Positions 42,009-48,978 of a stretch of DNA of 64,000 bases are shown piece after piece. Below the pieces are notes generated by a model, which saw only the letters and a list, made by a program, of their open reading frames with translations, searched no databases and was not told the DNA's origin. How positions within the stretch are numbered: position 1 is the stretch's first letter; every line of letters begins with the position of its first letter. A program made the position numbers and the translations under genes. This stretch comes from Chitinophaga sp. (GTDB taxonomy: Bacteria; Bacteroidota; Bacteroidia; Chitinophagales; Chitinophagaceae). The stretch is taken from contig NZ_JAFAIX010000012.1 in the NCBI RefSeq assembly GCF_019236475.1, forward strand, positions 806,001 to 870,000. The letters are read 5' to 3'.

Positions 42009-42293
42009 CTATTTGTGTTGCTTGCCTATCTTCTTCTTTGCTACAGTAACTATCGGAGTGACAATAAGCGCGGTGTCCACACCGATAAGGCTTGCAATCG
42101 TAACAAGCTCCTTGATTGAAAACAGTTCTGGAGCCTGCATTTTTTTTAGAAACTGATAATAATGCAATCCTAGATCGGCTGCAAGAACTGATTTTGGAAT
42201 AATGTCAACAATTTCCGCAAGACTATTGATGCTACCTGCTTCAAAAAGTAATCTCACCGTATTATATCGTTTATCCTTTGTCATTACAGGCAA
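42009..42293 (-). CDS. Small HTH-like protein
   Basis: 94 aa (ATG at 42293; a second ATG is four codons in). A helical N-terminal part (KRYNTVRLLFEAGSINSLAEIV) precedes a HTH-like stretch, KSVLAADLGLHYYQFLKKM, then SIKELVTIASLIGVDTAL resembling the tail of XRE-type domains in mobile elements. Probably a regulator of the element; located 137 bp upstream of the nuclease gene, same strand. Confidence 0.55.
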   Translation of the reverse strand: MPVMTKDKRYNTVRLLFEAGSINSLAEIVDIIPKSVLAADLGLHYYQFLKKMQAPELFSIKELVTIASLIGVDTALIVTPIVTVAKKKIGKQHK

Positions 42294-42753
42294 GGTAAAG
42301 ACAATGACGATGTATTAAATAAAATACTTATTTCATTAAATGAAAAATTTAATATTTTAAAGATTTTAATTAAATTTGGAAATAACTTTTTAATATGCTT
42401 ACTGGATAGATTCAGACATTAAACTTTCCATTCAAAATACTAGCTTTGCGGTCACCTAAGTTATTGATCGCATTGTATCGTTCTTAATCCTGTCGAGTTT
42501 TGCGGCCCCGGGATAAGACAGCGATGCTCATGCAAAAAAGCGTGGGCTCGCTTGTTAGTACCCGGGGCCGCAACTCGACGGGGCAACAAGTAGAGCTCCA
42601 TGCTTTTTTGCTTTTATGCAACCCAGTTCCGCTGCTCTCCTTATAGAATACTTCACCCCCAAATACTTTAGGAACATATGATCACTTTCTGGATGTCGAA
42701 CGAAGCCACTGAAATTTTTGAAATTAAGATTCCCTTAAACGCGGTTGCTACTT
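42294..42753. other. Intergenic stretch with large structured GC-rich segment
   Basis: 460 bp with no ORF I trust. The centre holds the stem-loop listed at 42492-42579; the remainder is AT-rich. Confidence 0.6.
42492..42579. repeat. GC-rich long inverted repeat with internal hairpin
   Basis: Outer arms at 42492-42512 and 42561-42579 (GCGGCCCCGGG pairs with CCCGGGGCCGC; the left arm has two extra T). The loop holds a second imperfect hairpin, 42520-42552, with AGCGA/TCGCT ends. GCAAAAAAGC in the loop (42532-42541) is also complementary to GCTTTTTTGC at 42602-42611, so alternative pairings are possible. Confidence 0.7.
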
Positions 42754-42945
42754 ATGAATAGCGACTACCTGCATTCCAAAAATGCCTCAACAAAGACAGA
42801 TCCGTTTTGGAAAGGAACTGAATTTCTACTGGGTTTTATAGTGGGTGTTACAATTTGTCTAATCATGGCTCTCGGGTTTTGTATACAGATTATTGTCACT
42901 CAGGATGCTTTAATCCACAATCTACTTTTGAGATTTTCGAAATAA
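42754..42945 (+). CDS. Small membrane protein, unknown
   Basis: 63 aa from ATG 42754 (an ATG at 42745 adds three residues). One hydrophobic helix, FLLGFIVGVTICLIMALGFCIQIIV. No family recognised. First of a rightward group of tiny genes. Confidence 0.5.
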   Translation: MNSDYLHSKNASTKTDPFWKGTEFLLGFIVGVTICLIMALGFCIQIIVTQDALIHNLLLRFSK

Positions 42946-42957
42946 TCCTCAGCTAAT

Positions 42958-43215
42958 ATGACCAAACTTGATAACAAGATTAGCATGGAAGTCCTTAAAG
43001 CAGCAGTAAAACAAGCCGTAACTCATACTGAAATACGAATCAGAAATGAAATGGAGGAACGGGTAATGTTGTATAAAAGACTGTCGATATTCCTCATCAT
43101 TGTATTGGCACTTGTAACTATTAGTTCGCTGTTACTAATGGCGATGTTTATCTATTACGGCGCTGTCAGCCCAACACATCCTATAAATGGTTTTAATATT
43201 TTATCAACAATATGA
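42958..43215 (+). CDS. Small membrane protein with amphipathic N terminus, unknown
   Basis: 85 aa. A helical charged N-terminal half (VLKAAVKQAVTHTEIRIRNE) leads into one membrane helix (LSIFLIIVLALVTISSLLLMAMFIYY). Twelve bp after the preceding tiny gene, same strand, so probably co-transcribed. No family recognised. Confidence 0.55.
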   Translation: MTKLDNKISMEVLKAAVKQAVTHTEIRIRNEMEERVMLYKRLSIFLIIVLALVTISSLLLMAMFIYYGAVSPTHPINGFNILSTI

Positions 43216-43260
43216 AATGCGAAAGTTTCATGTAAACATAGGTGCATACTGATCGAAAAA

Positions 43261-43461
43261 ATGTCTTCAACAATTTTCACGCATAAAAAATACAATATGG
43301 GAACATCTATCAAATTCAAAGTACTTGTGGTATACACAGATAAATTCGGCATTTCCCGAAGTATATACCCAATCATTGAGGCTCCTAATGAAGTTGAGGC
43401 AAGGAGAATTGCAGCAGCTCAATATCCCAATGCAAGTATCAGAACGGTTACCAAGGCATAA
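43261..43461 (+). CDS. Small soluble protein, unknown
   Basis: 66 aa (ATG at 43261; a second ATG at 43297 is possible). Contains SIKFKVLVVYTDKFGISRSI, a beta-rich segment, then APNEVEARRIAAAQYPNASI, a short helix: a compact alpha/beta fold. No function inferred. Confidence 0.5.
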   Translation: MSSTIFTHKKYNMGTSIKFKVLVVYTDKFGISRSIYPIIEAPNEVEARRIAAAQYPNASIRTVTKA

Positions 43462-43481
43462 TTAATCATGCTCTTAACGTT

Positions 43482-43577
43482 ATGGAAGAATCAGATCAAT
43501 CAACTATTAACCTTGTAATTACTGGTTATGCTTTCGCGATCACCATGGGTATAATAGGCATCAGCATTACTCTATAA
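43482..43577 (+). CDS. 31-aa membrane micro-protein
   Basis: MEESDQSTINLVITGYAF then AITMGIIGISITL, one hydrophobic helix. Too short for most gene finders. Supported by position in the row of tiny rightward ORFs and a clean start and stop. Confidence 0.4.
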   Translation: MEESDQSTINLVITGYAFAITMGIIGISITL

Positions 43578-43601
43578 AAATTTCAACTTCAAAAAATAGT
43601 T

Positions 43602-43910
43602 ATGGCAATCAGAAAAAGCAAAGAAGAAAATTTCATTGTTCATGGAAAACTACCTGATTTGATGCAGAGAATTGAGAACGCATTATCAGCAGGTGGGTTT
43701 ACCCAAATCAAAGTAAACCCCATTCTGAATCAGTTAACGGGAGATTATAAAAAATTCACTGTCTACGGTGAAATTATGATCACCCTACAGGAAGAAGGAG
43801 AGAAGGTGAAGGTTCACGCAAAGTCTGTGGCTAATGCTGACAATATTTTTGCACTATTCAGCAGTCCCAATCAAAAAATACTTAACCAGTTCAAAAATAA
43901 TCTTTATTAA
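43602..43910 (+). CDS. Small alpha/beta protein, unknown
   Basis: 102 aa: KLPDLMQRIENALSAGGF helix, then strands IKVNPILNQLTGDYKKFTVYGEIMITLQ and VKVHAKSV, ending IFALFSSPNQKILNQFKNNL. The pattern resembles small beta-rich domains that accompany SHOCT-type proteins, but the match is loose. Last of the group, followed by a terminator. Confidence 0.55.
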   Translation: MAIRKSKEENFIVHGKLPDLMQRIENALSAGGFTQIKVNPILNQLTGDYKKFTVYGEIMITLQEEGEKVKVHAKSVANADNIFALFSSPNQKILNQFKNNLY

Positions 43911-44400
43911 GAGGAGGGCTGTCCAATTGACGGCCCTTTTAATTTTCAGCCGTTCTATACCTCAACATACACATATAATGCACCTAAAAATGATTCTTTC
44001 ACCTATTTCCTCACCTCAAATTAGCTTTCCAGGCTTCTTTATGGAACAATTAAAATAAGCTGGAAAAGCCGCTCAGAATTAATAAACCTGCCCATTTCTC
44101 ACCAAAAAACAACAAAACAGCCTGCCCTTGAGGGTTTACGATAGTGTCTTGTAATTAATCTTATCAAGTTAAAAATTCTTTGGATTTTTTTTAGAAAACC
44201 TCTACAAATAATTAAAAATCGCAATGTCAATATCTGATACACTTAAAAAAATGAAAATCAATAACTTGAAAATCATTCTATCTGAAATAACTTTTTTCGG
44301 CTCGTAACTGCATCTTATTAACTCAAAATCAATTAGTTCCGAGTTACCGAGGCATGCTTTTGAATATATTTTGCCATAATTTTGCGTAAAACAAACACAA
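43911..44400. other. Intergenic region, AT-rich
   Basis: 490 bp: terminator at the left, then AT-rich sequence without an ORF I trust. TAATTTTG at 44377-44384 matches the -7 consensus and could drive the gene at 44401. Confidence 0.45.
43914..43946 (+). terminator. Terminator after the tiny-gene group
   Basis: GGGCTGTC and GACGGCCC pair (one wobble) around CAATT, followed by TTTTAATTTT. Confidence 0.75.
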
Positions 44401-44769
44401 ATGATTCAGAAGAATAATTCGCAATGCGCTCCTACTAAAAAGCATGAACCAAACATTAGGATGGCCCGTGTACATCTAGAGAGAGCAAATCTGCATTTGC
44501 AGTTCATGTATTACCACTTTTTCGGCGGAGATGCTAATAATGAAAATATTAACCTCCTAATGAAAATACTACAACACATCATACATGGTCGATATGAAGA
44601 GATAATATTAAAAGTTAGAAGTGGTAAAATCGCTGAATGTACTGGCAAGGAAATGCTGACTCTTGACAAGAACGCCAGACTATCTGAATACACAACAGGG
44701 AGTAAAGGCGATCTCAATATCAGGTTCAGGCCCAATGGGCTCTTTGCTGACCGATATGTAAAACTATAA
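44401..44769 (+). CDS. Hypothetical protein of the integrated element
   Basis: 122 aa, basic overall. A helical middle (ARVHLERANLHLQFMYYHFF, NINLLMKILQHIIHGRYEE) and a C-terminal half with possible strands (DLNIRFRPNGLFADRY). No family recognised. TAATTTTG -7 motif lies 17 bp upstream of the ATG. Confidence 0.5.
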   Translation: MIQKNNSQCAPTKKHEPNIRMARVHLERANLHLQFMYYHFFGGDANNENINLLMKILQHIIHGRYEEIILKVRSGKIAECTGKEMLTLDKNARLSEYTTGSKGDLNIRFRPNGLFADRYVKL

Positions 44770-44873
44770 TTATACTAACACTATACTTTTTTAATGCTAA
44801 GAGAACATCTTACTATGGTAGCACCAGCTGCATATCCTGACGAAATCAGGTGTAGCCCATTCCAATTACGGAA

Positions 44874-45008
44874 ATGGATACTCTTGAAAAGTTTATCACA
44901 TACTGGAAAGGCGCCGGCGTACCTATAAGCCATACAGAAGCCCAGCTCCTCTTCGAACTCCTTAACACACTCGCGCAAATAGAATACAAAGCTAACGCGG
45001 TTAAATAA
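44874..45008 (+). CDS. Possible 44-aa protein
   Basis: MDTLEKFITYWKGAGVPISH then EAQLLFELLNTLAQIEYK: a soluble helical peptide with regular codon use. It overlaps a minus-strand ORF (44781-45014) that I consider a shadow. Supported only by open frame and composition. Confidence 0.4.
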   Translation: MDTLEKFITYWKGAGVPISHTEAQLLFELLNTLAQIEYKANAVK

Positions 45009-45076
45009 TCCCATTTTAAAATTGAGCGGCTCAATTTAAGGGAGATTTATTTTCTAAAATATAACGAAATAACATA

Positions 45077-45493
45077 ATGTCTAAAACACTATTACACGTT
45101 TCTGATACTAAGCTGGATAAGGCTTGGTTTCAACTCGACTATCAGAAGGATAAATTGCTACAACATTGCACAGAACAAAAAATCGTGGACTATGAATTCA
45201 ACGATCTGCCTATCACATGCCTCTTGCCTAAAATTTACAGCAAAGCATATGATACGATACTTATTACACGCTGGGATCGACTATTTCTATATAGAAAGGA
45301 AGGGATGGCATTTATTCGCAAACTTATAAGATTGGGCATAAAGATAAATGCCATTCAGCAAAGGGTAGATTTCAATACTGAAAGCTTTCCTCCGTCAAGC
45401 CTAAGTATGTATTTTATTCAAAGTGATGGATATGTACGCACTGAGCGAGAGCGATTTGGTGGCGAATACCTTAAAAACACCAGGCTTTCTTAA
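45077..45493 (+). CDS. Catalytic-domain-only serine-recombinase paralogue
   Basis: 138 aa. It aligns by eye with the first ~145 residues of the large recombinase next door: LLHVSDTKLDKAWFQLDYQKDKL against YTRVSTDDQAAYGFSLDHQKETL, then TRWDRLFLYRKEGMAFIRKL against TRWDRFTRNIDDSFSVINQF, then SGYIEREKIKKR against SDGYVRTERERFG. The catalytic Ser (VS) is kept but the Arg of the YxRVS motif is His. There is no DNA-binding Recombinase or zinc domain. It may be a degenerate partner or a directionality-type accessory protein. 36 bp upstream of the large recombinase gene, same strand. Confidence 0.7.
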   Translation: MSKTLLHVSDTKLDKAWFQLDYQKDKLLQHCTEQKIVDYEFNDLPITCLLPKIYSKAYDTILITRWDRLFLYRKEGMAFIRKLIRLGIKINAIQQRVDFNTESFPPSSLSMYFIQSDGYVRTERERFGGEYLKNTRLS

Positions 45494-45529
45494 CGCTAAC
45501 ATCTTTTTAATTTTCAGTAAACTTTTTTC

Positions 45530-47080
45530 ATGAAGAATGCAATTTTATATACACGCGTATCAACTGATGATCAGGCTGCATACGGATTTAGCCTCGATCA
45601 CCAAAAAGAAACACTGACAAAATATTGTCAAATAAAAAACATTACCATCCTCAAACATTATCAAGAAGACTATTCAGCAAAGGATTTCAACCGACCAGAG
45701 TGGAAAAAAATGACTGAATACATCAAGCACCATAAGAAAGAAGTAGACTACATATTGTTTACACGCTGGGATCGGTTTACAAGAAACATCGATGATTCAT
45801 TCTCCGTCATCAATCAGTTTAAAAAACAAGGGATTCTACTGGACGCTGTTGAGCAGCCATTGGATTTATCAAATCCCGAAAATTACCTATTACTTACTGT
45901 CTATATTACCAGCGGCTATATTGAACGTGAAAAAATTAAAAAAAGAACCAAAGATGCCATGAGAATCATGCGCAAGCAGGGAAAATGGGCTGGTACTGCG
46001 CCTCTCGGTTATAAATATCACAGAGAAGATGCACGCACATCATCATTAACTATCAATGATGAGAAAGCAGATTTTATTCGTGATGCCTTCAAAATGTACA
46101 GTACAGGACTGTATTCTATTCCAGAGGTGCAAAAAACTGTCACAAAAAAACATGCTTGGAAAAGACCTCTATCTAAACAAGCATTTATTAATATTCTCAA
46201 AAACAAGGTTTACGCTGGATATGTGAAGATTGAAGCTACTGCTGATGAAGAGGCACATTATGCCAGAGGACAACATCCTGCCATTATTCAAGAAAAGTTG
46301 TTTGACGATGTGCAGAAACTACTTAAAGGCAGGAAACGAACTAAAAATATCAGGCAGCAGGACCAACGGCATCCCTTACGTGGCTTTATGAGATGCCCTA
46401 CCTGCAAGAAAAATATGACCTCAAGCGCCGTAAAAAATAGACGATTTGTATATTATCAATGCCAGGAAGGGCACCACCGGTATAACGCGCTTGGAGCTAA
46501 TGAAAAATTTGAAAATTTACTGATTGACACCTTCTCTGTTGATGATCATATAATAACCTGCTACCAACAAATACTTGAAAACACATTTGATAAAAACGGT
46601 AATGATGTGAAAAAGCAGATTAAAACAATCTCAAAACAAATCGAAGATTGTAAAAGAAAGCTGGACAGCAAAGAGGATGATTATGTAAATGACCGCATTC
46701 TTGCAGAGGCCTATAATAGTGTTCGCAGAAAACTTACTGACCTAATCGACAACCTCACAGCAGATAAAGCTGCTTTGGAATCAGACTTAAACGCAGAATT
46801 CAAAACGTATCTGTCAAAAAGCACAGTACTACTGAAAGATTTGGCACAGTGGTATATAAAAGCCGATGTTGAAGTAAAACGGCGAATACTGAATGTAATA
46901 CTGGATGATAAACTGACTTTTGAAAATGATTGTTATCAAACCCCAAAGTATACACCAGCTGTTGATGTCCTCCTCAGGATTAATAAGGATTTACAGGCAA
47001 AGAAAAACGGTTCAGGAAAAAATCCTGAACCGTTGTCTAGTAGTGCTCCCCCTGCTGGACTTGAACCAGCGACCCTCTGA
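45530..47080 (+). CDS. Large serine recombinase of the element
   Basis: 516 aa. Resolvase domain (1-150) with YTRVSTDDQ (catalytic Ser11) and TRWDRFTRN; Recombinase domain (~165-270: GTAPLGYKYHRED, LSKQAFINILKNKVYAG); zinc ribbon MRCPTCKKNM with a later YYQCQEGHH; coiled coil (~360-440). Large serine recombinases integrate and excise mobile DNA. The last eight codons (AGLEPATL) are read from tRNA-Asn sequence, so the C terminus depends on integration. A 12-bp stem terminator for the opposite-strand tRNA lies within its last codons. Confidence 0.93.
   Translation: MKNAILYTRVSTDDQAAYGFSLDHQKETLTKYCQIKNITILKHYQEDYSAKDFNRPEWKKMTEYIKHHKKEVDYILFTRWDRFTRNIDDSFSVINQFKKQGILLDAVEQPLDLSNPENYLLLTVYITSGYIEREKIKKRTKDAMRIMRKQGKWAGTAPLGYKYHREDARTSSLTINDEKADFIRDAFKMYSTGLYSIPEVQKTVTKKHAWKRPLSKQAFINILKNKVYAGYVKIEATADEEAHYARGQHPAIIQEKLFDDVQKLLKGRKRTKNIRQQDQRHPLRGFMRCPTCKKNMTSSAVKNRRFVYYQCQEGHHRYNALGANEKFENLLIDTFSVDDHIITCYQQILENTFDKNGNDVKKQIKTISKQIEDCKRKLDSKEDDYVNDRILAEAYNSVRRKLTDLIDNLTADKAALESDLNAEFKTYLSKSTVLLKDLAQWYIKADVEVKRRILNVILDDKLTFENDCYQTPKYTPAVDVLLRINKDLQAKKNGSGKNPEPLSSSAPPAGLEPATL
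47002..47034 (-). terminator. Element-supplied terminator for tRNA-Asn, inside the recombinase gene
   Basis: AACGGTTCAGGA and TCCTGAACCGTT form a perfect 12-bp stem with an A5 loop; read leftward it is followed by a T-rich tract. It lies 11 bp beyond the tRNA 3' end. Confidence 0.8.
47045..47054. repeat. Right attachment core (in the tRNA-Asn 3' end)
   Basis: GCTCCCCCTG, the tRNA acceptor 3' side plus one base; copy of 38218-38227. Confidence 0.65.
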
Positions 47081-47119
47081 TTAACAGTCAGATGCTCTAA
47101 CCAACTGAGCTAAGGAGGA
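47046..47119 (-). tRNA. tRNA-Asn (anticodon GTT), copy 1
   Basis: 74 nt. Acceptor TCCTCCT/AGGGGGA, D-arm GCTC..GAGC, anticodon stem TGACT.. with loop CTGTTAATCAG giving GTT, T-arm GCTGG-TTCAAGT-CCAGC. CCA not encoded. Identical to copy 2 at 53637-53710. Its 3' end is the insertion site of the element. Confidence 0.97.
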
Positions 47120-47166
47120 ATTTGTATAACTCCCAGGAAATCTGCCGTTTGGAGAATTCCGGGTCG

Positions 47167-47196
47167 CAAATGTAATAAATGTATTTACAATTCAAA
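47167..47196 (-). promoter_or_regulatory. Promoter of tRNA-Asn copy 1
   Basis: Minus strand: TTTG at 47193-47196, 18 bp, then TACATTTG at 47167-47174, the full Bacteroidota consensus. Confidence 0.75.
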
Positions 47197-47206
47197 GAAA
47201 ATTTTT

Positions 47207-47827
47207 TTAACTCCCTAAAAAAATATGTTGCTCCTTTAAGGTATTCAGCATCGTTTCCACCAGGCGTTGGTAGTATCTTCCAGAGCCTAGATCGGTCATT
47301 TTTAAAGTCTGGCCTGACCAGAAAGGCGATTGGGCATTGGTCCCTTCCAGTAGGTTAAGAATCATCATCTGTTGGGCATATTCTCTTTTTGCTTTCGGCC
47401 TGTAGGGATCTTTTACGCCAGTGACGACAAGTAATGCCACCGAAAGATAATCTGGCAATGGTTTCGGGGAGTAAGTTTTATTTGGAAGCGTGTCCAATTG
47501 TGGAGTAATGAGCAATGCGGCATCATGTGGATGCATGTTTAATGCTTTTTGAATATTTTCAGTGGTACAATCTTCCATACCTCCAAGGTGTACAATGGTG
47601 GATGCAAATTTCCCCCCTTTTAGTTGTTTATCGAGGGCATACTTTATATCCAGGGCTATCTTCCGACTAGACATCGGCCCGGAAGAGATAATCAACAAAT
47701 GATGCAGTTGGCGGGGAACAGTATTTTCTAGTGTGGTAATAGTAGCCAATTCTTCAATATTACTTCTTTGCGCAAATGCAGTACAGAGGCTCATAGTAAG
47801 CCACAGGGTAACCATTATATATTTCAT
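47207..47827 (-). CDS. Exported protein of unknown function
   Basis: 206 aa from the ATG at 47825-47827, giving the signal peptide MKYIMVTLWLTMSLCTAFAQ. The mature part has an alpha/beta look: HHLLIISSGPMSSRKIALDI, FASTIVHLGGMEDCTTEN, HDAALLITPQLDT, YLSVALLVVTGVKDP. No catalytic motif recognised. Forty bp downstream of the glycosyltransferase gene and probably co-transcribed with it. Confidence 0.65.
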   Translation of the reverse strand: MKYIMVTLWLTMSLCTAFAQRSNIEELATITTLENTVPRQLHHLLIISSGPMSSRKIALDIKYALDKQLKGGKFASTIVHLGGMEDCTTENIQKALNMHPHDAALLITPQLDTLPNKTYSPKPLPDYLSVALLVVTGVKDPYRPKAKREYAQQMMILNLLEGTNAQSPFWSGQTLKMTDLGSGRYYQRLVETMLNTLKEQHIFLGS

Positions 47828-47866
47828 CGTTATAGGAATATTCCGCGAAAGGTAAATAAAATTCAA

Positions 47867-48928
47867 TTAGTCCAGAACGATGGTCTGTTGAGGATCGTCC
47901 GTAAAAACGAAACCTTGCCCAAATCCATCTGGGTTGATAAGGTTTCTGTTTTGCCTGTTGGATTCATAAATTTTTTTACCGAGATAAATAGCTCTTTGTA
48001 ATAAGAAGTTTTCACTGAGTTGCCCAGGAGGAATAGGCAGATACTCGCGCTGGTCCTGGGTTCTGAGATGGCCGTTATGAAGAATAGAGAGAGACAGCCA
48101 TTTCTCGTGATTCTTTCTGTACAAGAGGTATTGATCGCCGGATTTCTCATAGCTACCGCAATACATCCTGCGGATAGGTGTTTTCAGCAACTCTTTTCCA
48201 TCATAGTTTAGTAGGGCTGGATCTACCTGTACTTTCTCAAAATTATTGTTATCCTGTAGGTAAATAATTTCAGGAATATCCTCAGTGCAGATAAACAGTT
48301 GCTTGAAATTTTTCTCTGCAAGGCCACCACTGATGCGCATTTTATCATCATGTCGGATGGCTTGAAGGAAAGCTTCATCACGGATCACCACTTTTTCGCG
48401 ACCGAGTGCGAGAAGCCGTTGTTTGAAGTCTTTATCTTCATAGCCATATTCCTTCACCCGTTCGTCATATCCCCGCAGTGTGTAGAAGTCGTCTCTATAC
48501 ACACATATTCTTCCTTGCACATCCCATCTCTTCTTTTCCGGACCAATAGGAGGTGGCATCATAAAAACTTGATTGTTGTGGGTATACTGTTCATTCACAT
48601 ATGCCGCAAATCCTTTCCCGGCGAAGTTATCTGCATCCATCCCACAGAGTATGTCTCCCTGGGCCAGCCGAAAAGCCATATTTTTTGAATGACTCATCTG
48701 GAAATATTCCGGACTGATAGTATGATAATATTTCAGGATACCTTTTTCCAGATATTTTCCCAATGTGGAAAACACCCATTCATGCATATCGTCTGAAGAA
48801 TTATAGTTGAGCAGCACGAATTCTATATTACCATAGTCAAGGTTATCCGCTATGTTCTGGGGAAGTGTGATCTTGAGATGTTCCGTACGGTTCATGCAGA
48901 CCGTACAAAAAGAAATGCGGTACGACAT
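47867..48928 (-). CDS. Glycosyltransferase (GT2/GT-A-like)
   Basis: 353 aa. Starts MSYRISFCTVCMNRTEHLKIT, a GT-A nucleotide-sugar fold beginning. LLNYNSSDDMHEWV, SHSKNMAFRLAQGDILCGMDADNF contains the DxD-type metal motif (DAD), and LRGYDERVKEYGYEDKDFKQRL is the acceptor-side signature seen in galactosyltransferase-like GT2 domains. The acceptor is not known. Cytoplasmic. Confidence 0.82.
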   Translation of the reverse strand: MSYRISFCTVCMNRTEHLKITLPQNIADNLDYGNIEFVLLNYNSSDDMHEWVFSTLGKYLEKGILKYYHTISPEYFQMSHSKNMAFRLAQGDILCGMDADNFAGKGFAAYVNEQYTHNNQVFMMPPPIGPEKKRWDVQGRICVYRDDFYTLRGYDERVKEYGYEDKDFKQRLLALGREKVVIRDEAFLQAIRHDDKMRISGGLAEKNFKQLFICTEDIPEIIYLQDNNNFEKVQVDPALLNYDGKELLKTPIRRMYCGSYEKSGDQYLLYRKNHEKWLSLSILHNGHLRTQDQREYLPIPPGQLSENFLLQRAIYLGKKIYESNRQNRNLINPDGFGQGFVFTDDPQQTIVLD

Positions 48929-48978
48929 TTTAACAAACTTTAATGGAACAGAGGGTTTTAACTATAACACAATTTAAG

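Larger units (their letters stand above)
38218..47054. mobile_element. Integrated element of about 8.8 kb at tRNA-Asn carrying a defence operon
   Basis: Bounded by GCTCCCCCTG direct repeats; the right copy is the 3' end of tRNA-Asn. A large serine recombinase gene lies at the tRNA end and runs into it. Content: ABC-three-component-like operon (leftward), HTH-like protein, structured GC-rich segment, several tiny ORFs, a short and a long serine recombinase. Visibly AT-rich compared with the flanks. No relaxase, coupling protein or replication gene was seen, so it is probably an integrative island moved by its own recombinase or by helpers. Confidence 0.75.

Noticed and set aside
44781..45014. 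Minus-strand ORF of 77 codons opposite the 44-aa candidate
   Set aside because: No family signal and the opposite frame has more regular codon use; both may be spurious, but the minus frame seems less likely.
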